64,000 nucleotides of DNA from Aestuariivirga litoralis (GCF_003234965.1 NZ_QKVK01000006.1:246175-310174); one strand, 5' to 3'; shown: positions 30,815 to 40,956, counted from the first letter of the stretch. Translations and numbers: made by a program. Notes: a model not told the origin generated them from the sequence alone.

Positions 30815-31463
30815 GTGCTCTCGCCTCTCAGTCCGCCCGGGCGGCGGACAAGAATCCGCCGCTTGGTAGCGCACCGACCTCCGCCCCGCAAGTTTTTCGG
30901 CACAGTTGTCAAATCTTCATGACAGGTGTGGCGGAACCAGCCTGTTTCGCCTCCTAGAAGCCGGCGACGACAGAATTTTCAATAACGATTGCAACTTTCT
31001 CTGGCATTTTCCGGCCAGCGCCCCTACATCCTGCGCCATAGCGTGGATTGTGGTTACAAAATTCTTGCCACCGGAGTGACACTCACGTAGGGGTGGCAAC
31101 CTAGGTAGAAGCAACTAAGCCGAGTAAAAGCAGAGGGCCCAGCACCTCAGAACTTATTGGTGTATTCCCTGCTGTTTTTGCAAAGCTGAGAGCTGGATAT
31201 GGGTGGTTTCAACCCCCGCGATAGCTTTTTGTTCGCTTTTCACCAGAGAAAGTTAAATTCGATTTACGAATCTGCTTGCAATTTGTTTTTGATTGTATAT
31301 GTGAGTAGGTAAGTTCGCATATATCAGTGTTGCCAGCTTAGTTGGCCGGTGCACTGGTCAGTTGAACAAGGGCAATAGCCCGGTGGCTAGAAACTAGACG
31401 TGCTGAGCCGGCTCGAGAGGCAGCCAAATGGCGACCGGGTGGTTCGGGGATAGAGGTGTCGAG
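30815..31463. promoter_or_regulatory. 650 bp non-coding region between nuoA and the secreted-peptide gene
   Basis: No convincing gene on either strand. The segment at about 31240-31330 is markedly more A+T-rich than the surroundings and is a likely rightward promoter region. On the nuo side a small inverted repeat, TGTCA-N8-TGACA (30907-30924), lies about 90 bp upstream of nuoA and could be a regulator site. Exact -35/-10 boxes cannot be assigned with confidence. The 31380-31450 stretch contains several short complementary segments that could form a leader structure. Confidence 0.45.
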
Positions 31464-31772
31464 ATGAGCAAGAAGCGCAAGGCCCTGCAGGTTTCCGCCC
31501 TGTTGAGCGCTGTAAGCGGGGCAACCCTGATGGTTGCAGCCGGCAGCACCAACGTGCAGGCGGCGGAGTCCAACCGGGTTGAGGAGCGTTGCTGGGACCA
31601 GCAGTCGACCGCGACGACGACCCAGTACCGGATGAACGGCTGCGTCTACAACCAGTTCGGTCTGGTGCCGAAGGATGGCACGGACGTGAACGGAAATGAC
31701 TTCAGCACCCCCGACCCGGGCGCGGGCGGCGGCGGCGGCGGCCCCTCGGGCGGCGGCGATTACGTTCCGTAA
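31464..31772 (+). CDS. Small secreted protein with two cysteines and a Gly-rich tail
   Basis: A 102-residue preprotein. ATG 31464 is chosen because it is followed directly by a signal peptide: basic MSKKRK, a hydrophobic core, and cleavage probably after VQA (residue about 35). The mature ~67 residues have two cysteines 18 apart (C-W-D-Q-Q ... N-G-C), a Thr-rich segment, and a C-terminal tail of six then three glycines ending DYVP. A strong terminator follows at 31810, so it is a single-gene transcript. No family is recognised. Its position directly before a glycosyltransferase cluster makes it a candidate substrate or structural component; this is inference. Confidence 0.7.
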   Translation: MSKKRKALQVSALLSAVSGATLMVAAGSTNVQAAESNRVEERCWDQQSTATTTQYRMNGCVYNQFGLVPKDGTDVNGNDFSTPDPGAGGGGGGPSGGGDYVP

Positions 31773-31809
31773 CGTCCGTTAACCGCAATCGATTTGAACA
31801 CTGGTTTTG

Positions 31810-31848
31810 AATGTCGCCCAGGCCTAGTCTGGGCGACATTCTTCATTA
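31810..31848 (+). terminator. Strong terminator after the small secreted protein
   Basis: A perfect 12 bp stem (AATGTCGCCCAG at 31810-31821 with CTGGGCGACATT at 31829-31840) has a 7-base loop and a weak T-containing tail (CTTCATTAT). It separates the small gene from the glycosyltransferases. Confidence 0.8.
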
Positions 31849-31932
31849 TCGGCTGGCTTCCGTCCGGAAGCGGTATCACTTGACGCCAACTGTCACCGGG
31901 GTGCTGCCATTCACGCGCCAACTGTTCTTGAC

Positions 31933-34659
31933 TTGAAAGCCGGTCAATCGCCGCAGAGCGGGGATTCGAAGGGCCGCATCTGCATCGTGACGGGCGAGAT
32001 CGCCGGTCCGGATTTCAATGGCGGCATCGGGACGGCCAATCGCGGGCTGGCACTGGCGCTGCGCGCCGCCGGCTTCACGGTCGATGTCCTCTATACCCGG
32101 GTGGAGCACGGGCAGCCCTTCTCCTTCCGTGGAAGCTTCGAGGAGCAGGTCGCAGCCTTCCGGGCGCTGGGCATCAGCCTCATGTGCATCAGCCATGCGG
32201 GGCAGTGGCATGACTGGCTGGGCAAGTCGCTGCGGGTGCTGGAAGCACTGCAATCGACCTCATACGACCTGGTGTTCTTCGACGACACGCACGGCACGGC
32301 CTACTACACAGCACTCGCCCGCAAGACCGGAAACCCGTCGCTGGCCAATACCCGGCTGGTCGTCGTCACCCACAGCGCCACCCAGTGGATCTGCGACCTC
32401 AACCAGTCGCCCATCAACACGCTGGCGGATGCGCGGCTCCTCGAGATCGAGCGCCGGAGCATCGAGCTCGCCGACTACGTGGTGTCGCCCAGCGCCTATA
32501 TCCTGCGGAAATACCAGTCCTATGGCTGGAGCCTGCCGCCCAACACGCTGGTCAGGCCCAACATCCTGCCCTTCACCGGCGAAAAGGCGGTTCCGCCCAG
32601 CAGGCAGGCCGCGATCGACGAAATCGTGTTCTTCGGCCGCATGGAGCGGCGCAAGGGCCTGTGGCTGTTCTGCGAAGCGCTGGACCGGCTGAAATATGAA
32701 CTCGGCGACCGCAAGGTCACCTTCCTCGGCAAGTTCACCCATGAGGATGGCGAATCGACTGGCTACACCCTGCTCCGCCGCTCGGCGGAATGGCCCTTCT
32801 CGCCGACGCTCCTCTACAATTACGATCGTGACCAAGCGCTTGCCTATCTCAAGGCGGGCAACCGGCTCGCGGTCATGCCCTCGCGCGAGGACAACAGCCC
32901 CTGCGTCATTCTCGAATGCCTCGTCGAGGGCATTCCGTTCATCGCCTCCGCCGGCAGCGGCGGCCAGGAACTGATCAGAGACAAGGACCACAGGCACTGC
33001 CTGTTCGAGCCCACCGCCGATGCCCTGACGGCCAGGCTGCGCGCCGTGCTGAAGGACGGCATCGTCACCGGCCAGCCCTCCTTCGACCCGAAGGTCAATG
33101 CCCGCGAAACCATGGAATGGGTGGCGCAGCTGGTGGGCGAGGTTCGCCGCGATGCGGCCGCCGCCGCGAAGCCAGCAGGCCGGAAGGCCGCACCGCGCCG
33201 CCTGCAGCGCAACCTGCTGCTGCTGGCACCGCGTGAATTGTCGCCCGAGCAGGTGATCGACAGCGCCAGCGAGGCCGCCGCCCGGCATCCCGAGGCATCG
33301 CTGCTGGTCTTCGCAGAGGACAGCGCGGCCGCCGCACCCGCCGGTGGCAGCTCTTCAACACCCCTGCCCGCCAATCTCCGCATATGCCCGCTCACCGCCT
33401 ATGGCGAGGAAGCCGCGAAGCTGCAGGCGGATGGCGGCATGATCGCACTCTGCCGGCTGGACCAGCCGGTGCCGGAGGCGGTGCTCGACCGCGCCGAGGA
33501 GTCGCTGCAGCGCACCCGCATCGACGCGCTGACCGTGATGCGGGGCCAGGCGATCGAGGTCCTGCGCCCCGAGCAGGCCTATGTGTGCGTGGGCAGCCTG
33601 CTGTGGCAGCCTGAGGATTACCGGACCGGCAATTCCAGCGCCCTCATGTCGCTGGCCCAGGACAGCAATTCGGGCCTCGTGGTGCTGCGCTCGGAGCGCG
33701 CCGGCGTGCTGGCCCGGCTGTCACCGCGCGATCCCCAGCTCTGCCGCCTGAAGGATGTCGGGCTTTATGTCCACGAGCTGCTGCTCGAACTGGCGGCCGA
33801 TGGCCACGGCTTCGAACTGCTTCCGGATTGCTTCCTGCCGGAGGCGGCGATGCCCGCCTCCTGCGAGACCTATGAATTCCCGCGCATCGCGATGAACCAT
33901 CTGCACCGGCACCGCGGCATGGCCGTGGGCAGCGAGGTGGCCCTCCTGTCCCGCCTGGCGCTGGAGAAGCTCGCCACCGACGCCGCGCGGCAGAATGCCC
34001 TTGGCCTGCTCGACAGGCTGACGTCGCGCGTCGGGGAAGACAGCCTGCAGCAGCAGAATTTCTGGCCCGTCTCCCGGGCCTTCACGACCTATGCGAAGAT
34101 CGCCCATGCCTCGGGCCGGCCGGACCTTGCACTGGCACTCGTCGCGAGCTCGCTGACGGCCGAGGATCCGTTCCTGCGGTCGGGCCCCGCGAAGCCCTCG
34201 GACATCGCGCAGCGCAGTGCGCAGACACTCAACCTCGCCACGCTGGTGGCCGATGGCCGGCATGCGAGCATGAACCTCGATCACCCGTGGTCGCTGCGCA
34301 CCGAGCGCGAGCGCCAGGAGATCGAGCTGCATCCCAATGGATCGCATGAGGGCGACGCGACGCTGATCTTCGCCGGCCTGTCCTTCGAGGGGCCAACCAC
34401 CTTTGCGAGCGAGATCGAACTGGCCGCGTCGGCGAAGGGACCGGTCAAGTTCGCGTTCGAACTGCAGGCGCCTTCAGAGGAACCGCGCAGCGAGGAGTGG
34501 GTCCTGCAGCCGGGCGAGAGAAAATCGGTGGACGTGGCACTTCCTGCCGCGTTCCTTGCAGGCTGCGATGCATTCCTGACGACCCGCATGATGAGACGGC
34601 GCGATTCCACGGAGGGAGCACATGCCAAGTGGCACAGGCCGGCGTTCCGGCCGCGCTGA
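31933..34659 (+). CDS. GT4-type glycosyltransferase with large uncharacterised C-terminal region
   Basis: A 908-residue protein. Residues about 15-410 form a two-Rossmann GT-B glycosyltransferase: N-terminal ICIVTGEIAGPDFNGGIGTA (glycogen-synthase-like GGIGT loop), then VFFGRMERRKGLWLFCEAL and the acidic donor-site region PSREDNSPCVILECLVEG. The remaining ~500 residues match no domain I know. The start is uncertain: TTG 31933 is the first plausible codon, the frame is open upstream, and there is no good ribosome site. It overlaps the next paralogous gene by 38 bp. No signal peptide is seen, so it likely acts in the cytoplasm, adding sugars to a lipid-linked or protein acceptor. Confidence 0.85.
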   Translation: MKAGQSPQSGDSKGRICIVTGEIAGPDFNGGIGTANRGLALALRAAGFTVDVLYTRVEHGQPFSFRGSFEEQVAAFRALGISLMCISHAGQWHDWLGKSLRVLEALQSTSYDLVFFDDTHGTAYYTALARKTGNPSLANTRLVVVTHSATQWICDLNQSPINTLADARLLEIERRSIELADYVVSPSAYILRKYQSYGWSLPPNTLVRPNILPFTGEKAVPPSRQAAIDEIVFFGRMERRKGLWLFCEALDRLKYELGDRKVTFLGKFTHEDGESTGYTLLRRSAEWPFSPTLLYNYDRDQALAYLKAGNRLAVMPSREDNSPCVILECLVEGIPFIASAGSGGQELIRDKDHRHCLFEPTADALTARLRAVLKDGIVTGQPSFDPKVNARETMEWVAQLVGEVRRDAAAAAKPAGRKAAPRRLQRNLLLLAPRELSPEQVIDSASEAAARHPEASLLVFAEDSAAAAPAGGSSSTPLPANLRICPLTAYGEEAAKLQADGGMIALCRLDQPVPEAVLDRAEESLQRTRIDALTVMRGQAIEVLRPEQAYVCVGSLLWQPEDYRTGNSSALMSLAQDSNSGLVVLRSERAGVLARLSPRDPQLCRLKDVGLYVHELLLELAADGHGFELLPDCFLPEAAMPASCETYEFPRIAMNHLHRHRGMAVGSEVALLSRLALEKLATDAARQNALGLLDRLTSRVGEDSLQQQNFWPVSRAFTTYAKIAHASGRPDLALALVASSLTAEDPFLRSGPAKPSDIAQRSAQTLNLATLVADGRHASMNLDHPWSLRTERERQEIELHPNGSHEGDATLIFAGLSFEGPTTFASEIELAASAKGPVKFAFELQAPSEEPRSEEWVLQPGERKSVDVALPAAFLAGCDAFLTTRMMRRRDSTEGAHAKWHRPAFRPR

Positions 34660-37393
34660 AAAGCAGATGAAGGTGGCGAAGGCGCCGGCCGGACCCGAAA
34701 CGTTCAGCGGCCTTCCCGGCCTCGGCAAGGGCAAAGGGGCACGGCCGCTCAAGGTCTGCGTCGTCACCTCGGAAATCCTCGGGCCGGTGAAGAACGGCGG
34801 CATCGGCACGGCCACCAGCGCGCTGATCGACTGCCTCGCGGCAAACGGCCACGAGGTCACCATTCTCTACACGCTCGTGCAGCGCGGCGAACCCGATTGC
34901 GTGGAGCGCACCTGGGCGCACTGGGTGTCGCAGCTCGCGGCGCGCAACATCACCCTCACCCACATTCCGCACGAGGGCGACTATCGCGAGTGGCTGAAGA
35001 AGTCATGGCTGGTGAAGCTGCACCTCGGTGCGCATGACTATGACGCGGTCTATTTCAACGAGCACCACGGCAGCGGCTATTTCACGCTCGCCGCCAAGCG
35101 TGCCGGGCTTTCGCCCTTCGCCGAGCGCGTGCACTGCGTGATCACCCATGGCTCGATCGAGTGGGTGTTCAACACCAATGACCAGCGGCTGAGCCGCCCC
35201 ACCGACCTGCAGATGATCGGCGTCGAACGGCGCAGCGTGGAGTGGGCTGACGTGGTGATCGGGCCGAGCCAGTATCTGCTACGCGAATACCGCAGCTATG
35301 GCTGGGACCTGCCCCGCCACACCTATAACCAGCCCTATCCCTTTCCCATCGGCGTCAAGCGCAAGAAGGGCGGCCGCACGCCGGTCGAGGAGATCGTGTT
35401 CTTCGGGCGGCTGGAAACGCGCAAGGGACTGTGGCTGTTCTGCGAGGCGCTGGACCGCATGGGTGACGCACTGCGCGGACGCAAGGTGACCTTCATGGGC
35501 CGCCCTGCCGACGTATCGGGGTTTCCCAGCCCGGTGTTCATCCTGGCACGGGCCGAGAAATGGGCCTGCGAAGTGAACCTGCTGCTGGACTACAGCCAGG
35601 AGCAGGCGCTGGACTATCTCTCGAAGCCCGGACGGGTGGCCGTCATGCCGTCGCTGGCCGACAACAGCCCCTGCGTCGTCTATGAGTGCATGCAGCAGCA
35701 GATTCCCTTCGTGGCCACCAATGGCAGCGGCGCGGATGAACTGGTTCACCCCGATTGCTGGCCGACTGTGATGTGCCCGCCCAATGCCGTGGCCTTGAGC
35801 GAACGGCTGGGCGAGGTCCTGAAGGACGGCGCGACCACCGCCTGGCCGCGTTTCGAGGCCGCCGAGAACCTCGCGAGCTGGCAGGCCTGGAACCAGCTGC
35901 TGGCGGACCCCAAGGCCCGCGCCGAACTGCTGGAGGATGCGCCCTCCCCCGTGCCGGCCAAGGCGGTTTCAGGCAAATCGACCTTCCTCTACATCGACGA
36001 TGGCGCAGTGCTGCTCGGAACCTTGATGGACCGCCTGTTGCGGCAGATGCAGCTGTTCGCCGGGGCCGGGAACTTTGCACTTCTGTCCGCCCGGGGCGAG
36101 CCGTTGCGCGGCATGCTCGAGGGCGCGCTCGAGGCGAGTGCTGCGCAGCTTGGCAGCGCCTTCAGCTATGTGTCGCCGGCGGCCCTGCCGCGTTTCCTGC
36201 AGTCGGGCCGCAAGATCGGCAGCAGCCTGTTCGTCACCGACGTCAGCGACGAACTGGCCGAACCATTCGTTCAGCAATCCCGCGACATGATCGCAAGGGG
36301 CACCGCCGTGGCAGTGACCTGTGCCGCCGCCCGGCGCCGCAAGGACAGTGACGAACCGGTGATCGCGGAAATCCCGGCGGGCGACCTTCCTGCCGCGGGC
36401 GGCCTCGGCATGCCCATCACCTCATCCGCCTGGGCGGTGCACAGCGCCGCGCTGGGCGAGCAGCTGACAGCGGCCGACTTCATCGATCCCACCACCGGCG
36501 AACTGACGCCGGCTCAGGACATCGGCGAACTTGCCTTCCACCGCCTGATCACGGCCAGGCAGCCGGTGCGGCTCATTCCCGAAGTCGGAACGGTGCGCAC
36601 CACGCCGACGCGGCGGCCGCGGCGCGAGCGTCACTGGTATCGCTCCGCCGTTCTCCATGCCGAGGCACTCGGCATGAAGCCCTACCTGTTCCAGGATGCC
36701 GCTGCCTGGCTTTCCGCCAGCTCGTTCGGATTCCGCAGTTCCGCCGCGCCGGAACGCAGCGCCGCCACCGGACTGCTGCCCGAGGGTCACCCGCTGCGCG
36801 ACGTTGCGCAGTCCGGAACCTCCATGGACGGCCTCGCCCATCTCGCAGCCGCACTTGGCCGCGCCGACCAGGCTATCCAGATCGCCACGGCATCGGAGGT
36901 CGGGGTGCGGGCCGAGGACCTGCTGGTGGAAGCCGTACACACCGTCCGCAATCGTCCTGCAATCGATCTGAGCGCTCTTCTCTCGGGCGAGACGCGTCTG
37001 GAATCCGCGTCCGACGTGATCAAGACGCTGCGCGCATCGACGGTAAACCTGGTGCTCGAACGGACGCCCGACGGGCTGGGCATTCGCCTGCAGGACCCTG
37101 CCATTGGCGAGGGCACCGCCACCTTCTTCGACGTCGCCCTGTTCGGGCATGACCATTTCCTGCTTGATTGTCATATCGGGGAGGGCAATAGCTGCTCCGT
37201 GCAGGCAACAATCATCGATCAGGCAACGGGTGCAACATTGGGCGAAGCCTCCGTCGCCGGTGCTGCGGGAACGGAGCGCAAGCTACGGATTCCGCTGCAT
37301 GGCATTCACGGCATGTTCTGCCTGATCGTGGACTTCGCGGCACCAGGCGGCAAATCTGCGGCCCTGACGCTGAACCGCATGCAGTTCGCCTGA
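34622..37393 (+). CDS. Second GT4-type glycosyltransferase, tandem paralogue
   Basis: A 923-residue protein with the same plan as its upstream neighbour: a GT-B domain (about residues 40-430; VCVVTSEILGPVKNGGIGTA, EEIVFFGRLETRKGLWLFCE, PSLADNSPCVVYECM) and a ~490-residue C-terminal region without a known domain. ATG 34622 has GGAGGG just upstream and lies inside the end of the previous gene (38 bp overlap), so the pair is translated together. The two arose by tandem duplication; retained active-site residues in both suggest two related transfers, for example successive sugars on one glycan. Confidence 0.88.
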   Translation: MPSGTGRRSGRAEKQMKVAKAPAGPETFSGLPGLGKGKGARPLKVCVVTSEILGPVKNGGIGTATSALIDCLAANGHEVTILYTLVQRGEPDCVERTWAHWVSQLAARNITLTHIPHEGDYREWLKKSWLVKLHLGAHDYDAVYFNEHHGSGYFTLAAKRAGLSPFAERVHCVITHGSIEWVFNTNDQRLSRPTDLQMIGVERRSVEWADVVIGPSQYLLREYRSYGWDLPRHTYNQPYPFPIGVKRKKGGRTPVEEIVFFGRLETRKGLWLFCEALDRMGDALRGRKVTFMGRPADVSGFPSPVFILARAEKWACEVNLLLDYSQEQALDYLSKPGRVAVMPSLADNSPCVVYECMQQQIPFVATNGSGADELVHPDCWPTVMCPPNAVALSERLGEVLKDGATTAWPRFEAAENLASWQAWNQLLADPKARAELLEDAPSPVPAKAVSGKSTFLYIDDGAVLLGTLMDRLLRQMQLFAGAGNFALLSARGEPLRGMLEGALEASAAQLGSAFSYVSPAALPRFLQSGRKIGSSLFVTDVSDELAEPFVQQSRDMIARGTAVAVTCAAARRRKDSDEPVIAEIPAGDLPAAGGLGMPITSSAWAVHSAALGEQLTAADFIDPTTGELTPAQDIGELAFHRLITARQPVRLIPEVGTVRTTPTRRPRRERHWYRSAVLHAEALGMKPYLFQDAAAWLSASSFGFRSSAAPERSAATGLLPEGHPLRDVAQSGTSMDGLAHLAAALGRADQAIQIATASEVGVRAEDLLVEAVHTVRNRPAIDLSALLSGETRLESASDVIKTLRASTVNLVLERTPDGLGIRLQDPAIGEGTATFFDVALFGHDHFLLDCHIGEGNSCSVQATIIDQATGATLGEASVAGAAGTERKLRIPLHGIHGMFCLIVDFAAPGGKSAALTLNRMQFA

Positions 37394-37418
37394 TGCCCCT
37401 GGCGCCGGAGACACGCTG

Positions 37419-38414
37419 TTGAGCAAGTTCCTGATCACCGGCGGCGCGGGCTACATCGGAAGCCACACGGCAAAGCTCCTGGCGCGTTCCGGCCATGAGG
37501 TCGTCGTCTACGACAACCTGTCACGCGGCCACCGCGACCTGGTGCGCTGGGGACCGCTGATCGAGGGCGACCTGCGCGACACCACGCTGATGCGGGAAGC
37601 GCTGCGCTGGCTGAAGCCCGATGCGGTCATCCATTTCGCTGCCTTCGCCTATGTCGGCGAGTCGGTGGCGAAGCCCGGCCTCTACTATGACAACAACGTC
37701 TCCGGCACGCTGTCGCTGCTGAAGGCCATGACCGAGGCGGGCACGCGCAACCTCATCGTATCGTCGACCTGCGCCACCTATGGCCAGCCGGCGCGCATGC
37801 CCATCACCGAAGAGACGCCGCAGGTTCCGCTCAATCCCTACGGCCAGTCGAAGCTGATGATGGAACTCATGTGCGCCGATTTTGCCGCCGCCCATGGCCT
37901 GCACTACATGGCACTGCGCTATTTCAATGCCTGCGGCTGCGACCCGGAGGGTGAGACGGGCGAACGCCACGACCCCGAGCCGCATCTCATTCCGCGCGCG
38001 CTGATGGCCGCCGACGGCGAGATCGACCGGCTGGATGTTTTTGGCGATGACTACCCGACACCGGACGGCACCTGCATCCGCGACTACATCCATGTCTCCG
38101 ACCTCGCCACCGCCCACATGGCGGCCGCCCTGCACCTGATGGATGGTGGCGCATCGGGCGCGCTCAACCTCGGCACCGGACACGGCATCAGCGTGCGCGA
38201 GATCATCGAGGCGACGGCGCGCGTCACCGGGCGGCCGGTTCCGCACCGCATCTCGCCGCGCCGCGCCGGCGACCCCGCACTGCTCGTCGCGGCCACGGCC
38301 AAGGTCAACGCCATCCTCGACTGGAAGGCGCGGCACAGCGACATCGACCACATCATCTCCACCGCCTGGAACTGGCACCAGCAGGAACGCCGCCAGCAGC
38401 GCACGCGGCTCTAG
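37419..38414 (+). CDS. galE: UDP-glucose 4-epimerase
   Basis: A 331-residue short-chain dehydrogenase-type epimerase interconverting UDP-glucose and UDP-galactose (or the N-acetyl forms). It has the NAD motif GGAGYIGSHTAKLL, the catalytic STCATYG serine region and YGQSK (Tyr-x3-Lys), then LRYFNACGCDPEGETGE. It starts at TTG 37419 with GGAG upstream, 25 bp after the second GT4 gene, so it likely supplies nucleotide sugar to that pair. Its stop overlaps the convergent gene by 4 bp. Confidence 0.93.
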   Translation: MSKFLITGGAGYIGSHTAKLLARSGHEVVVYDNLSRGHRDLVRWGPLIEGDLRDTTLMREALRWLKPDAVIHFAAFAYVGESVAKPGLYYDNNVSGTLSLLKAMTEAGTRNLIVSSTCATYGQPARMPITEETPQVPLNPYGQSKLMMELMCADFAAAHGLHYMALRYFNACGCDPEGETGERHDPEPHLIPRALMAADGEIDRLDVFGDDYPTPDGTCIRDYIHVSDLATAHMAAALHLMDGGASGALNLGTGHGISVREIIEATARVTGRPVPHRISPRRAGDPALLVAATAKVNAILDWKARHSDIDHIISTAWNWHQQERRQQRTRL

Positions 38415-40771
38415 CCGCAGGCCGCCTCGAAGTCCTGCGTCGTGGCGATCAGCCCCATCTTCTCCAGCTGCCTGCTTCCCGTGTAACGCTTGCTGGCAGG
38501 ACCCAGCAGGTCTTCACCGGCCAGCGCCTGCATGAGGGCAAGCGAGCGGCGCCGGTCCACGGCGAAATCGGAATGCTCGGCCCGCGCCACCTCCGCCGCC
38601 AGTCTGTCGACATGTGCGGCATCGAACAGGTAGTCGAGGTGGTAGTGCAACAGGGCCGTCGTGACCTGCGAAACCGGTGCGGGCGTGGTGGTATGGCTGT
38701 TGAGATAACGAACGCCAGCCGCTGCGTTGATGAGCGGCGCCTTGCTGAGCGTCACCGTGGTGCCGAACAGCCGGCGCCGCACGCCGCCCGCCGCCTCGAT
38801 GAAGGGACAGGTGACGGAGGGGCGGATCCGCAGCGGATCGAACCACTGATGCTGCGAGGCCGTCCCCTTCCCGGGCCGACGGGGGAACATGTCGATCATC
38901 ACGCCGGCGGCGATCTGTTCGCCTCTGTCCGCCATGTAGCGGACGAGATCCTGGAGGGAGCGCTTCTCGCTGCCGGGGAACACCAGGCGCTCGTCGGCAT
39001 CGGCATGCAGCACCCAGCCCGTGCCATGGAGGTCGATGACCTGGTTGAGCCAGCGGCTGCCGAAGTGCGACTGGGCATAGCTCTCCGCCGTTGCATAGAC
39101 CGTCACGTCGGGCTGGCTGGTGAGGAACTCGGTGCTGCCGTCGTCCGAGCCATTGTCGATGAAGACGAAGCCATCGACCCCCAGCTTGCGGTGATGCGCG
39201 AGGAAGCCGCTCAGCCGCGGCAGTTCATTGCGCACCATCGATATGGCCAGGATGCCACCATGTGCCGGTGCCGCGATCTTGCCGGCGAGCTTGTGCAGCT
39301 CCGCACGGGGAAGATGGAGGGCAGGAAGAAAGAAGCTGCCAGCGACATGCTGCCAGGTTTCGGTCGCGCGGGGCCAGTCACCTCGCTGCGCTGCCGCCCA
39401 CAGTCGCGCCTCGGAAACACCCTTTCGCCTGTCGCCCGCTGGAAATGAACCGGCGACCTTCGCTGCATCCTCCGGCTTGCCGAGGAGCACCTGAACGCGG
39501 ACCAGCAATTCGCCGGCGCGCACGGCCGCGGCAGACGCATCGCACATCGCACGCAGCAGGCTGGCCGCCTGCTCGAGATCACCTTCATCCTGCCGCCAGC
39601 TTCGGATTTCGGCCTCTGCATAGGCCAGCACCGCATTGTCCGGCGACGCGCTGCGCAGGTCGGCCAGAAAACCCAGCGCGGCATCGAGTTCGCGTGCCGC
39701 CTTGGCATATTCGAAGCGGCCGCGCGCCAGCACGCTTCCAGCGGCACCCGCTTGCACCAACAGTGCCTCGGCTTCAGCCCGGGCCCCGCAGGCGCCGAGG
39801 AAGGCGCACTGCGACCACAGCCGGAAGATCGACAGCGGCGCCAGATGCTGCGCCTCCTGCCACTGCCCGCGCGCAGCCCCGACGTCACGCCGCTGCGCCA
39901 GGGTCTCCGCCAGAGCCTGCCGCACCGATGCCAGGTGTGGCCAGCGTTCGCTGGCCCCACGCAACAACGCCTCGGCCTCGGCCAACCGGCCGGTAGCACG
40001 CTGGAAACCGGCCTTGCCGAGCCAGGCCTGAACCTCGTCCGGGAAACCGGCGAGGCACTCATCCCAGCGCCGGTCGGCATCCGCGACCGTCCCCTGCGTC
40101 ATGGCGAGGTAGGCCGACGCCGACAGCACGGCGGCGCTCGCCGTTCCCTGCTCCGCGAGGATCGCGGCGCAGGCGGCGGTATCGCCCATCTCGCCCAGGA
40201 TACGAAGCTTCGATGCGATGAGTGACGGACGTTCCGCGGCGGTGCACAGGCGCAGCGCGTGATCTACCCCCTCCAGCGCCTGCTCCCAGCGGAAACGGCG
40301 CTCCGCGACCACCGAGAGCATGGCATAGCCGCCCGCCGCTTCGGGAAAAGCGGTGATCGCCTCGCGGCAGGCCGCCTCGGCCAATCCCAAATCGCCCAAT
40401 TCCACGCGTGAGTGGGCCGCCGCGGGGAGCCACCAGCGCCGGTCGCGATGGGCGGGAAAGCGCGCCAGCAGATCGTCCCACAGCGGGGCGGCCCGGTCAT
40501 GCGCCGCAGCCCGGACATAGGCCAGGGCGAGGCCGCCGAGGCATTCGGCACTGTCAGGGTAAAGCTTGGCAGCGCTGCGCAACACCACCAGCGCATGGAC
40601 GCCTTCGCCGCATTCCAGCAGGGCGCGCCCATAGGCGGCGCAGAACTGCGGGCGCTCCGCGTGGTCAGGGCCGCGCCAGATGCATTCACGCCATGCGGCA
40701 GCCGCCTCGCGCCATGCACCGTCCCGTTGATATTGCTGGGCGATGGTTACCAGTTCACCGATGTCGGCCAC
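38411..40771 (-). CDS. TPR-glycosyltransferase fusion (Glyco_tranf_2_4 type)
   Basis: A 786-residue protein. Residues about 1-480 are tetratricopeptide-like helical repeats, including LARFPAHRDRRWWLP, a motif shared with the sulfotransferase at 43964. Residues about 500-690 are a GT-A glycosyltransferase of the GT2/GT92-related type: AISMVRNELPRLSGFLAHHR, VFIDNGSDDGS, and the metal motif HADADERLVFPG. The GTG start at 40771 has AGGA 5 bp upstream. It is divergent from the gene at 40957 (185 bp shared promoter region). No signal or membrane helix is seen. TPRs probably hold the acceptor or partner enzymes. Confidence 0.85.
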   Translation of the reverse strand: MADIGELVTIAQQYQRDGAWREAAAAWRECIWRGPDHAERPQFCAAYGRALLECGEGVHALVVLRSAAKLYPDSAECLGGLALAYVRAAAHDRAAPLWDDLLARFPAHRDRRWWLPAAAHSRVELGDLGLAEAACREAITAFPEAAGGYAMLSVVAERRFRWEQALEGVDHALRLCTAAERPSLIASKLRILGEMGDTAACAAILAEQGTASAAVLSASAYLAMTQGTVADADRRWDECLAGFPDEVQAWLGKAGFQRATGRLAEAEALLRGASERWPHLASVRQALAETLAQRRDVGAARGQWQEAQHLAPLSIFRLWSQCAFLGACGARAEAEALLVQAGAAGSVLARGRFEYAKAARELDAALGFLADLRSASPDNAVLAYAEAEIRSWRQDEGDLEQAASLLRAMCDASAAAVRAGELLVRVQVLLGKPEDAAKVAGSFPAGDRRKGVSEARLWAAAQRGDWPRATETWQHVAGSFFLPALHLPRAELHKLAGKIAAPAHGGILAISMVRNELPRLSGFLAHHRKLGVDGFVFIDNGSDDGSTEFLTSQPDVTVYATAESYAQSHFGSRWLNQVIDLHGTGWVLHADADERLVFPGSEKRSLQDLVRYMADRGEQIAAGVMIDMFPRRPGKGTASQHQWFDPLRIRPSVTCPFIEAAGGVRRRLFGTTVTLSKAPLINAAAGVRYLNSHTTTPAPVSQVTTALLHYHLDYLFDAAHVDRLAAEVARAEHSDFAVDRRRSLALMQALAGEDLLGPASKRYTGSRQLEKMGLIATTQDFEAACG

Positions 40772-40956
40772 ACTGTCCTGCCAAGCTTATTATCAAAGTA
40801 ACCTCGTCTGCACCCGGAGGGGTCATGGCACGCGGTTCGGCTTGCCATCAGGTTTTCTTTCGGCCACTATTCATCTGAGAAATCAATGCGCTGATGTCAA
40901 TAGGGAGATGGTTCCCGAAACGCCTTCATCAGCCTTGGCACAGCTGATCCGCCCTG

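Noticed and set aside
30917..31114. 65-residue frame upstream of nuoA
   Set aside because: No ribosome site, no conserved features, and it lies across the likely nuo promoter region.
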